This document shows, one piece after another, positions 1 to 12,300 of a stretch of 64,000 nt of DNA. The position numbers and the translations under genes were made by a program. This DNA is from Mytilus trossulus. Taxonomy: Eukaryota; Mollusca; Bivalvia; Mytilida; Mytilidae. The DNA lies in contig NC_086375.1 in NCBI RefSeq assembly GCF_036588685.1, positions 52,522,955-52,586,954 on the forward strand, given 5' to 3'. A model generated the notes under the pieces. The model saw only the letters and a program-made list of their open reading frames with translations, had not been told where the DNA came from and ran no database searches. Each line of letters starts with the position of its first letter. Within the stretch, counting starts at the first letter, position 1.

Positions 1-238
1 GTTAACGATTTACGAAGAAGAAAAAACTTTAAAGCAATTTGTTAAAAGGTTATTCTCTTATAACATCTAGCTTTGACGGTTTTTAATTTTGAATCCATGA
101 TAATCTGTATATCTAGTTGTTAACATCCTTGTCATATGGTCTTTGATGGATGGTTGTCTCTTGACAATCTCATTTTTTCCAAAAATTCAGGAAACACACG
201 GGACTGCGATACCTGTTTTAAATCCTTGATAAATGTAA

Positions 239-280
239 TGCGCCTGCGCATTTAGCCGGATGACGTGTTAGCCATCTTGA
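239..280 (+). promoter_or_regulatory. TM9SF2 proximal promoter motif cluster (NRF1-, CRE/ATF- and YY1-like)
   Basis: Seen: TGCGCCTGCGCA at 239-250 fits the palindromic NRF1 consensus. TGACGTGT at 261-268 is a CRE/ATF-type half site. GCCATCTTG at 271-279 is the reverse complement of a YY1 core (AAGATGGC). All three lie within 71 bp of the ATG at 310 and no TATA box sits at the expected spacing. NRF1 and YY1 sites next to the start are typical of TATA-less housekeeping promoters, which fits a ubiquitously expressed nonaspanin. That these sites are used is inference. Confidence 0.55.
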
Positions 281-309
281 CAACTCGAAAAGTTATAAAC
301 GTCCCAAAA

Positions 310-3300
310 ATGTATTTGGTCCTCCAACGACTCCTTTGTCTTCTGACAACTGTAGTAATGATATGCGAGGGCTTCTATTTACCAGGACTGGCACCTGTAG
401 TTTATTGTGACAAGTCACTCAACGACCATAAAAATTGCAAGGTATTCTAAACTACTCTTATACACTGACTACGTACACCACCGGATATAGAGTCTAGCCA
501 AGCAAATCTGAACTTTTATACTTAAAGTATAAACGAACTGTTAAATATGGTGACACTTATCTGCAGAACCATGCATACCTCATCAGTCCTTGTATATATA
601 TTTTTTTTATCACTCAATATACCTTATAAATCAATATCTGCAACAGTTGTCGAGTTGACCAAAGATTCTGCGCTTGAACAACTCATGTCATACTAGGCCG
701 TAATCTTCAAGGGGGAATGAGAATTCAAGCCACCAAGGAATTTTGAAAAAAGCTAAAACTCGCTGGCTGACTGAGTGTAGCTGCGGAACTGTAGTTCTTA
801 CGTCCTTATTTTATTTTTTGGCTATTTTTGGACCATAGAGCTTCGAATTTTTCCTATTTCAAAACATTTGGAATTGCGACCCAGGTTCAGGTTTCTAATT
901 TTTTTGTGTTTATAATCAATGCAAAGCTTGTCAATATATATAGTTCGTTTTGTTATATATTTTTCTAGGATATGACGTACCTATTTATATGTTTGAATAT
1001 TAATTTCCTAAACACTATTATCTAATTATTCCCATTTGTATACATTCTCCGCCTATTTTGGTCGGCCATATTCATGGATATATAATTTCTTGGTTTTAAT
1101 AAACCCACGAAATCAACAAAAATTTGGTAACCAACGAATAATATGGGGATGAAGTCCCCAATAACAGTAGAAAATTCAATAAAAAAAAATTGCAAGAATT
1201 TCCCGAAATTTTTCATTGTACTAATGAACTCAAAATCATTCAAATTTTTTTGGTCGTGTATTGATATACCCAGACCTGCGCAGAAAGCTACAATATACTT
1301 CCTTTTTCCGGTCTCTTTATGAATCTTTGAGTAAAATATATATTTATCAGTCTAGTATAAATAGGAAGGAACGCAATACCAATTTCATTTTTAAAATAAT
1401 TTCTTGATATCAAAAACGTTATCTAATGATAGCGTTTCTTTGTTTACATTGCATATGACGTCATAACTTAAATAACGTCACAACAAAAAATCCCTAATAA
1501 CAGAACCAAAATCGGTTTATTTTAATTACGGTATTTCCGTTTCTTTTTTTTAACAAATATTTAAGTTACAAAACAATAAATCGTACAGACTTCGTCCCCA
1601 TTTACAGGTAATGCCTGCCTCATATTAATGAATTCACAGTACAAATGTATATTATCTAAACTTTTTTATTAAGATTATTCAATTTACTGGCTAAAAGGAA
1701 TGTCTAACTGGAACCCAATTTCACTTGTGATTTTGAAGTGATGTAACCCTGTATAGCATTTTAGTCGTGAAGTTTATGGGAGACTTTGATTTGGAAATCA
1801 TCATTGTCCATGTTTTTAAGATATTGAGTTTTTTAATGACTTTTATATTTCTTTTTTAGACTGATTTGAAAATTTTTGTGAATCGTCTCAACAGTGTTGA
1901 AACAGTAGTTCCATATGAATATCATAAGTAAGTACACACACACTTTAACTTATAAGGCTTAAATTAAAATATTGTTTGTTTGCAGTTTACCGACCGACCC
2001 TTGAAAATCCTCCCGACTGTGAAAATTTTATTGCTTAAAATTTGAAGAATTTTTTTTTAATACCTCTATTGAAGCGATCCGGAACTTTTGGTCCTTTCCG
2101 GAAATGATTTAAAGTCTGGGTCAATTACGCAGTTCAAGTTCGGTTTTTCTTAGCTTCCAGTCAAGCGTTCATGTGACCATTTAATGATAAAGCACATGGA
2201 AATTGTTTACAGGTATCCATGAAGTCACGGAGGAGTACTTTACGCTGTCGTCTCGTGTCAATTTTAGGACAAATGACAAACAAAAAAGCTTATTAGTAAA
2301 CTGTTTATACAGATTCAGGCACATGTAATGATGTGTGATGATATCATTGACTATGATGCAGTGGATATTCATAACTGACACGATAACCATTGTCTCCGCA
2401 AAGAAATCGGGTTCAGAATCTGTGGAGCCTGACTTTATGGAACCAATTTCAGTGGTTAAATAATTTGACAGCAGCTTGAAGTATGACTTATTTTCTACAA
2501 ATCGTTGTGAAGAAGACAAAGATGAAACCACTCCTCCGTGACTTAAATCTTCATGGATATCTGTAAACAAGCCTGTACGGAGGAATGGCTCATTTGAAAT
2601 GTTAATGGATATAGATCATGCCAAATCAATAAGAAGCAACCCTAACTACACAAAGATGTAGAGAAAATGAATGGTTAGCTTGAAAAACAAATCTATCTTC
2701 GATTGCAATGAGTATGCTCCTTTAGGATAAGGGGGGCTGCCCCACTCATTGCAATTATTCTCTTTCTTACAATATTAAATATACCAAAACTGTGTGGCCT
2801 GTGTGAATTCAATTAAAACATGTCCTTAGGAGCTATGCTGCCAATTTTTTTTATGCATTAAAAACATTTCAGTACAGACCATTTACTTTTAATGGGGTGC
2901 TATGGATTTCACCCCAAACTCTAGATTTCTTTGGTTTTCATTAAAGCCTGGCAAAAATATAACCTTATCACTATCATGACTATAATTAAATATTGTTAGA
3001 AATTAAATATTGTTAGAAATATGAAAACAGTCGTATTTTTTTTATTTTATTAAAAATACACTCTTTAATAATTGTCTTATAAATCTTTAATATATACATT
3101 TTTCTGATGAAAATACTCTACTCATGAAAACATTCTAGTCAAGAAGCATACATGTCTGAATATATTTCTTTAAAACTGTTCTAGTCATAATGACATTCCT
3201 TGTTTATAAGTGTTCCAGTATTTAATAATTATACCATATTTTATTTCATAAATTGGATAATGACACTATGTTAAAGTTTCAGTTTTGGTTGAAATTTTTT

Positions 3301-6300
3301 TTATCTGAAAATGCCTGTTCATTTAATGTTGGTTTTCAGCATGTCCAGTGTTTATTGTTTTTAAATGTTTTTTTTTCTTCACAAGAAACTTGGTTTAGTG
3401 TAACTGCTTGTTTAAACTGTATTTTGGCTGATAAAATGAAATATTTTTCCTACCTACCGACCCTTCAGTTTGAAGGTACAGTCGGAAAACTGCAAACAAA
3501 CATATTTTTAAGGTTGGCCTAAACTGAATAATTTTGGTCAACACCAGATTATTCATATCGATCATTTGAAATTAATTAGACAAACCGGTTTGACAGCTGA
3601 TAATAACCGAAATCTGGTTTATTCAGGGTGCAGTTTACTCAGGTTTGACTGTAGTACGAAATATTAAAAGTTAATTTTCAATACTACAGAATTTTAGTAC
3701 AGAAATAGTATCTACAGACCTATGCAAAACTAGCAGTGAATTATATGCTTGCAAGTGTCAGTTTTCTAAAAGCATGTGCAGTACATCATATAAAAATGTA
3801 TATGTTAAACTTTTTTTTCAGGTTTGACTTCTGTGTTGTTGATGAGGATAACTCTCCAACAGAAAATTTGGGTCAGGTTGTTTTTGGAGAAAGAATAAGA
3901 CCATCTCCTTACAAGGTATTGTTTATTATATACTTTTATCTGTAAATATGTTGGTTATCTGCCATTCAAAATATTTCTCTGGCACGTATTTATAATGATA
4001 ACTTTTATTTCTCTAATTTTTGCGCCACTTTCACATTTCTTGATTAGTGTGAGAAAAAGATTTCTCCTCACTGGTGAAAAATCGGTTCTCAGGAAAAAGA
4101 TAGGTCAAATTTAATTGTGAAGTTGAATTTTCTTGTTTTCTTCTGAATTTTTTTATTGTGATGTCATGAAAAAAGGCGACCATGCCTGATGATGTCACAT
4201 CAAAAGAAACACAACTTTTCTCAAATCTTTGAAAATGAAGGATAAAAATCATAAAAGAAACAGATTCCAACGCTATAACTCTTGTATAACAATATTTCTC
4301 CACTCTTGACAGTTTTAATTATTTAAAAAGCTTGGCAAGCCTCACCCTTTAAATATTAAAATTTAGCTGTTTCGAGTGGAGAAATATTGTAACAGACTTA
4401 TTGCATTTGTGGAATTTATATAATCATGTATGTCACTCATCCGTGTATGATGTTTTCTGTTAGTAGTAGCAGATTAAGCCTTCCTGCGAATGACAAATCT
4501 GTATATTTTCATTGATTGTTGTATTATATTTTTGTCAAAAATTGACACATTTTAAGAAATATGACATGATATTAAAGCATTTACTTAAAGGTTCAACTTT
4601 ATTATTTATTTATTTTTCAGATGACATTTAAACAGCAAATTCAATGTCAAAGTGTGTGTAAGAAGGAGTATGCTCATGGTGACAAGGAAAAAGTTAGCAA
4701 ATTAAAATTCCTTAAGAATGGAATTGCTTTGAACTATAATCATCACTGGTAAGATATAACAGTTGTATGTTGGAGAACTATCAGAACGTTCCCCATTTTT
4801 CACTAAATTTAGCATTACATGTGCCTTGATTACAACAAGATACTGTTTAATTTTTTCATCAGCAGGTTGAAGGATTAGGTCTAAGTGTGTATCTGTACAC
4901 TGAAATGTTTTAACTGAATGTTCATTGCTCGATTATCTTTTGTGTCATTTTAAAATAATAAAAGCATTTACCAACATTTGACAATTTTCAAAAGTCATCA
5001 CCACAAAAAAAAATACTTTCAATGGATGCTTCTGTTTGTAGGATAATAGACAACATGCCTATTACATGGTGTTATGATGTAGAAAATGGACAGAAATATT
5101 GCTCTACAGGCTTCCCTATTGGCTGTTTTGTTGACAAAGATGGTAAACAAAAGGATGCATGTGTTATAAGTGTAAGTAAAAGTAAAACACAAACAAACAT
5201 ACACAAAAAAAGTATTAACTATCAGGACTTATGGAAAAATAATTGACAACAAATAAACAACACCAGCACCATGCTTTGTAGATAAAATGGATGTATATTA
5301 AAACATCAAGGAACAACTTATGGTGTAAATAGCCAGGCTAAGTACAGACCCAATATGATGTTGGTTTTTAATCTATTTAATGTGCACATATACCAACAAT
5401 CTATAGGGTGACAACTTACTTGAAGATGAGGAAAAAATGGACGTTATTCAGGAGTAGACTAAAAATGTACTCACTGCTACAGGAAGCTGGCTAAGGTAGC
5501 CATAGGTGATGCTAAAACAAAACCAATTAAATCAGAAACAACACTCATAACTACTAACATAGGGTATTTTTTCTTGCTGTATTTGATGTGTTACTCATTT
5601 TCAAGAATTGAGTGTTGGTCATGAATTGTTATTTATAATTTGTTGCCTTACTTTTCGCAAAATGTTATGCATTATTAGAGTTGAAATCATTCATCTGAAA
5701 ATTATATCAATGAATCATATTAGTACCATCTTTTCTGATTTGGTTGTTGGATATGAATAATAAAAATAAAACCAACAAAATCTAGATAACCCATGATAAG
5801 CAACTGTGTCAACTTTTGGTCTTAGAGAGTATATACAATTTTCGTGAAATACAATTCCATCATCTCAATGATGACTGTTCTTTAAAAATAATTAAATCAA
5901 CAGATCTAATTGCTACTAAGCAAATGCTTAGTACTCAGATCTCTGGCAATTGTAAATGGAATAGTTTGAGACAAGGCTTCCAAAACGGTCATATATTCCG
6001 GTCATTTGTATATTGTCTGGTAAAAGTCCGGATGGCCAAAGCATGAAACGGTCATATACTTTTTAGTTTCAAAGGCTTTTTCGGTCATTTTAACATACAA
6101 ATTCACGATCTTTTTGACCCAACCTTTTGCCTTTAACAGCCATACATTTCCGGTCATAAAAGTGACATGATGATTAATTACTATCAATACAACCCCTACT
6201 TCAATACTTTCTAATTTTAATCAAGGCTAATTAGTTGTTGGACAGCTGAAAACTACCTGTTCAGGTGACAGGTAAACTATTTTCAGTACCGGACATCGTA

Positions 6301-9300
6301 TAAATTAATCGGTCCATTCACATTTATTTTGTTACATTCCAGCGGTTTGCAAACTAATTGATTTAGTCCAAAAGATAAAAATTATAATAAATAAATTTAT
6401 AAACATGATTTGATGAAACATTTAAAAAGGTTTTAAATGAAAAATCGTCAGAACTGCGTTGTATGAACAAGAACAGGTGTGCGCATATGCACAGGTGGGA
6501 GATTTAATTATGCATCCTACATTTCTTCAAAAATGCTAAAACTATCATTGATAACTGTATATAACGTTCATTTCAAGTATTTTGTTGAAGAAATAACGTG
6601 GAAAGAGCTTCTTCACTCAGTCGTTCTATGTAAACAAACACGGATTTTACGTATCCGTTTATGGTCCATGTTTTACCATTGTCAAGTCAACATCCGGTTT
6701 TGAAAAATGTGACTTTAAAAACGAAAATAAAGTTCAAGACAACATCATTTTGCACAAATAAAGAGTCTAATGCAGATCTATGAGCACGCTGATGTGCACA
6801 CTTTGAATGATGCAATGCCAATTTTAACAGTTTATGTCAGAACATCAAATTCATATCAAATTAAAGTTTGATATCGTTTTTAATCTAATGTCAATCATTG
6901 GGATGGCCATCTGTCTGATTACCATAATTTCTTTTTGTGACTTAAGTCTTAGGGAATCAAATCCGGATCAGATATAAAATGTCCGGCTGGCTCAGAAAAA
7001 TTTTGGAAGCCCTGGTTTGAGATCATATTTTTTTTATGAATTTTTAGTTTACTTTTAATATATTTTGTAGAATAAATACAGTGAAAAGAATACTTACTAC
7101 GTGTTCAACCATATAGATGTAACTATAACCTACCATAGTGGTACAAACACTGACTGGGGACAAGAATTTGGATGGGATGGTGGTAGAATTGTAGCTGCAA
7201 AATTAGAACCTAGAAGGTAGGCAAACATTAATAACAGTTAGTTTTTTTAATAAAATTGTGTCCTTTAAGCTGTTTTCAGTTACAGGGATTATATTGAGTT
7301 TCCCTAAGCAAATTATTGACCTTGCCTTTTGATGGGGCAACAATTTCATTTTAGTGACCTTTGCTTGCAGTATATGTTATAAAATTAAAGTGATAAGAAA
7401 GTTAATGTTAACTGATTGTTGATACTTTACACTGCATCAGCACTTAAAGACTATATAAAGGTGATAATGCTAGATATTATGACTTTTAAATTATCTTTGT
7501 AATTTCAGTATAAAACACAGTAAGGCAGGAGATTGTAGTCCAGGATTACCTGCCCTTGGTATTGGTGCTGATACCACTGATATATCATTTAACTATACTT
7601 ACAGTGTCTCATGGGAGGTAATATTACTTACTATATTTTATATGACATTTTAAACTGCTGCTAGCAATATCATTCAAGGCTGAAGCACATTTATAATTAT
7701 TCTTTTTTCATAACAGCAACATCTTTGGTTTTAATAGTTTTTGTATCTTAAAAAAATGAATCTAGTCAGCAGGGATTTACTGAAAAAAATCTGATATGTA
7801 TAAAGTCAGAGGCTCTTCGTCTGAACTATTAATTCTGAGCTACTAATCTGAATAAATAAAAAAAACTGTTTATTATTGTAGACAAATGATGACATCAAAT
7901 GGTCATCTAGATGGGATTATATTCTGAAATCAATGCCAAACACAAACATTCAATGGTTTAGGTGAGTAAACGGATAATTTCTAGATTATGTTCTTAGGAC
8001 ACTTGCTAATTTAGGCTGAAGCAAGGCTTTCCTAATTAAGTAGATATAGTAGATTTAACACTGCCCTTCATTTGTTTCACTAGTGTAGAATTTATTTAGC
8101 TCAGTTGGTAATGTGGTATCTTACTAAAACAGAGGAAATAAATTTTTGAAAAAAAAAACATTCTTTACTATAAAAATACTAAGGCCTTAATAGCTTCTTA
8201 AGTCAAAAGCAGCTGTACTCATGAAAAGAGCTAAGAGTTTGTAACAAAGCTAATGTCTCATACTTATTTTATAAAATTTACAAATCTAAAAAGCTCGCAC
8301 AAGATTTAATCTTGCATTTTTGGGGTATTCAGGTTGGAAAAGTTTAGTGAATAATACATATTTATGTTTAGAATACTTGCAGATATGACATCCTTTTCAA
8401 AGATCACACGGTTGTATTCAATTTTGGATGTCATATTCATTTCTTAATTTTTTTAATAAAATTTAATTTAGCAGATGTATTTTTTAAACAGAGTATTTAT
8501 ATTTGAAAATGTCCTATATAGCACATGCAAGAGATGTTATGAATAGGGGAAAAAATGTGTATTAGTTAATTTTCTTTATGGCCTAACTTTATGTTTCAGT
8601 ATTATGAATTCCTTGGTGATAGTGTTGTTCCTGTCTGGTATGGTAGCCATGATTATGTTGAGAACACTCCACAAAGATATTGCCAGATATAACCAGATGG
8701 ATAACTCAGTATGTATATCTAACATTATAATTCATATGATTTAAACTTGTACTTTTTGGATACTCAGGTTGAAAAATTTAGTGAATTATACATGTTTATA
8801 TTTAGAGTACATTTAGATATTAATCTAATTAAACAGGATGTTCAAAGATCACCAATTGCATTCAATATTAACATTATAATTCATGTGATTTAAAAAGTAT
8901 TCTAGAATAATGTATACCTCACTTCAACAAAATGCTTTAGCGGATATTTACATGAAGTCAATCCTCACATCAGTTGAGTTCTCTTGTTTTGTCATCATTC
9001 ATTTGTTAGGAGTTATAGGTCAGAACAAAACAGTTTTTGTAGATAAGTCAAATTCAACTTATACTTCATGCCTCTTTATATGATAACAACTTTTTTCTTA
9101 AATATAACAAGAATTTTGTTTTAATTTCTTGTTTACAATAAATGCATGACTTGCCTCCCTTTGATTGTATTATGACATCTCATAGTCTGCTCTCTAAATT
9201 TTTCAGTAAGTCCTACCATTTGTTGATCTAGGAAGCTACAGTACGGGTAGGGACTTATTTTTATGGAAGTCTTAATCCGTCTAGTCAGATATGAATAATC

Positions 9301-12300
9301 CGACATTTTTATGGTGGGTAGTATGGTCATTAATCAACAAATCCAGGTGTGATTGGCAATATATTTGTCCTTTCATCTTAATCCTTGCTGCTAGAATTAC
9401 GGTTCACTGATTTCAGAATCAGGTTACCTGTAATTTTAACCTCTCAGTCACTTTATTGATTACATCGTTTTTGACATAAAATATTTTTACAGGTGAAGTA
9501 CTGAAGAAAACTGTGTTTTAATAAAAATAGCCTATTTTTTTAATTATGGTTTTTATATTTCAACTGCTTTTTATTTTCTAATTTGTTCCTCAAAATTATT
9601 TTTGTTCTATGTTCTTTGTTGTTTATTTTTTGTTTTTTTGTGTATCTGTTTCTTATTTGTTTGCATAAAATTTCAAACATAAATATTTTTACATGTATTC
9701 TATTTCTGGAAGCTTTACGGTTATTTTTGATTTTACTCGTAAATCCATTAGCAGAATGTTCCTCAAAATTATTTTTGTTCTATGTTCTTTGTTGTTTATT
9801 TTTTGTTTTTTTGTGTATCTGTTTCTTATTTGTTTGCATAAAATTTCAAACATAAATATTTTTACATGTATTCTATTTCTGGAAGCTTACGGTTATTTTT
9901 GATTTTACTCGTAAATCCATTAGCAGAATGCTGTCTCCAGGGTTAGTTTGACGCGGCCAAATGCAAAATATTTCTATAATATGTATTTAATATTCAGTCT
10001 GTGTTGGGTCAGTTCCGAGATAAAAATAATTACAGTGAGCAATACTTGTATATTATTAGCTTGCTGATTCTTTGTAGTTTTTACTTTTTACTGTAAACAA
10101 TTTATTGTCCGAAACTTCAAAGTTGATCAAAGTTGGAGATGTATCAATAAAATAGAACGCAAATATTAACACTAGAAGAAGATATTGATTCTTCCCGGAC
10201 ATAAGTTTATTTTAAGATTTCCGTGTTTGTTCATTATGCTAAATTTATATAATTGATCTGCATTTGGGGGTAGGGGGTAAATAGGGTCCCCCCCCCCCCC
10301 CCCCCCCCCCCATAAAAATCAAACGGTAGCTCCCTAAAAACACCGGCGATTTTCATAAAAGAGTCGAGACATGAAGATAAAAAGGCAATTTCTCGAATGT
10401 CAACAATTTTTTGTTAAATAAAAAATAGGAATCGAAATATGATCACGGCGTTATAAATATTGTATTTAAAGAAACCAATTGTTTGACTTTCAAAGAGATT
10501 AACGGGAAATATGTCAAAATAGAAAGCACGAGTGATCTGTCTGACCAAAATGTTTTACTTGCGAGAAATGATTGACAGGTGTGAATTGATGTAGAGGCTC
10601 CGACGGGGAAAGTTGTATCAAAAGGAAAATAACTTTATTCACAATGCCTATACATATTCTATAAATACGATATGTTGGCCTTATACTTAAAATTGTGTTT
10701 CCAATAATAACATATAAAGGAACAGGACGTTAAAAGGGGGAAATAATATAACCATCAATGAAAACTTGTATAATTTACGGGATTGATGTCTCAACAATTT
10801 GATTTAAACTTCGATTGAAAACCGTCTTGTTGTTATTAGGCTTATTATTTTGAATTAGATGAAATATTTACGGTTTACAAATACAAATGCAAATAAAAAA
10901 TAGTTTATTGGCACAAAACTATTATAATAATTGGCAACACAATATATTGTTAAAAATCGTCTTTATTTCATTTTCAAATTATAAAAAAAAATCCCACATT
11001 CATGATATTAAATTTTAATTTTAATTCTAAATATTTAATTTTAAATTTAAATTCTTATATTTAATTTTAATTTCAATTCTTTCTCTTTATATACAAAACA
11101 ATATTTTACATTTTATATCTATTCTCCATAAATACAAATATATCTGTACAGGTAAAATTTAATTCTAATCAAGCTGGTACAGATTGATTTACGACCTTCC
11201 ACTTGGATATTGCACAGCAGGTGTTTATTACTCTGGGACAACTGTCCGACCAGTCTGACATCTAGACGGATTAAGGCTTCCATAAAAATAAGTCCCTACC
11301 TGTACTGTACATATTAATTTGTTAGACTAACAGCTTAGTTGAGAAAACATATTTTTGTGCATTTTGGGTACAAGACTAGATCATAAAAAGAGGCATCTAT
11401 TTTATCAACATTAAGTTTAATAGGAAAAACAATTGATCAACTTACTGACATTTATGAAGAAAAAAAAAGTATGAACAGCTTTTGTATGTAATGCACTGGG
11501 TTTTTTTTTAAATAGGAGGACGCCCAAGAAGAGTTTGGTTGGAAGTTAGTCCATGGAGATGTGTTCCGTCCACCAAGGAAGGGAATGATGCTTGCAGTCC
11601 TCAATGGAAATGGAGTACAGATATTCTGCATGACTTTGATTACTTTAGGTAACACAACAAATCATACTTTTGATTGTAAAAATTGTGAAGTAAATGGCTG
11701 GCATGTCTTATAAGTACTTTACCCGTCTTAAACAACAGTGGAGAGTTTTAATGATAGTTTATTACTTTCATAGAATTGTAAAAATGGATAAATATTATTC
11801 TTATGGATAAAATTGGCATTGACTTAATAAACCTGTTTGTCATGTAAAGTTTGATAAAGCATTCATCTTGTCTGTCCTGCAAATGGTCAAACAACTATTT
11901 CAATCACTCTTTCTCATGTACTACTGAACAGAATGACTTGAGACAATATTTTGTGTAAGCACTTTTATTCTACTGGACACCTTTTTTTGCAAAACTTAAA
12001 ATTTTCCAATGTGTAAAATGACCTTAAAATTTGTCATCAAATATTTCTCAAGTACTATTGAATAGAATGATTTTTGTCTTCAGCCCAACAGTAGTGAGTT
12101 GTAATGAGTGTATTTTGACCCTGTTCCCTAATTTTCTTAATTAGATAGGAATTCAAATGAACTGCTTAGTAAAAGATGTTAACATTATTTACTATTATTT
12201 TATTACAGTATTTGCCTGTCTTGGATTTCTTTCTCCAGCCAATAGAGGAGCATTGATGACCTGTTCATTGGTAAGTCAACTGGGTTTAAAGGTTAAAATG

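Larger units (their letters stand above)
9239..11307. mobile_element. Non-autonomous Tc1/mariner-like element in TM9SF2 intron 9
   Basis: The ends CAGTACGGGTAGGGACTT (left) and the reverse complement of CAGTACAGGTAGGGACTT (right) belong to TIRs of about 46 bp with two mismatches. Both sides are bounded by the dinucleotide TA (9237-9238 and 11308-11309), the obligate Tc1/mariner target duplication. The 2069-bp interior has no transposase frame. It contains a fresh 173-bp tandem duplication and a poly-C tract belonging to another dispersed repeat, so it has been invaded or rearranged internally. Confidence 0.8.

Noticed and set aside
265..309. Upstream extension of the TM9SF2 frame to 265
   Set aside because: The frame there begins at GTG, not ATG; the first ATG at 310 gives a proper signal peptide.
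2181..2570. 129-residue minus-strand protein
   Set aside because: Lies exactly across an intronic inverted repeat, has no recognisable domain and no splice or promoter context.
8097..8135. tRNA gene or tRNA-derived SINE (TAGCTCAGTTGGTAATGTGG)
   Set aside because: An A-box-like block is present but there is no B box, no acceptor-stem pairing and no cloverleaf; most likely a chance or a very old fragment.
9583..9902. Two hydrophobic ORFs ([11 protein letters not shown] repeats) as small membrane proteins
   Set aside because: They are T-rich frames of a tandem duplication within a transposon in an intron; no coding signature.
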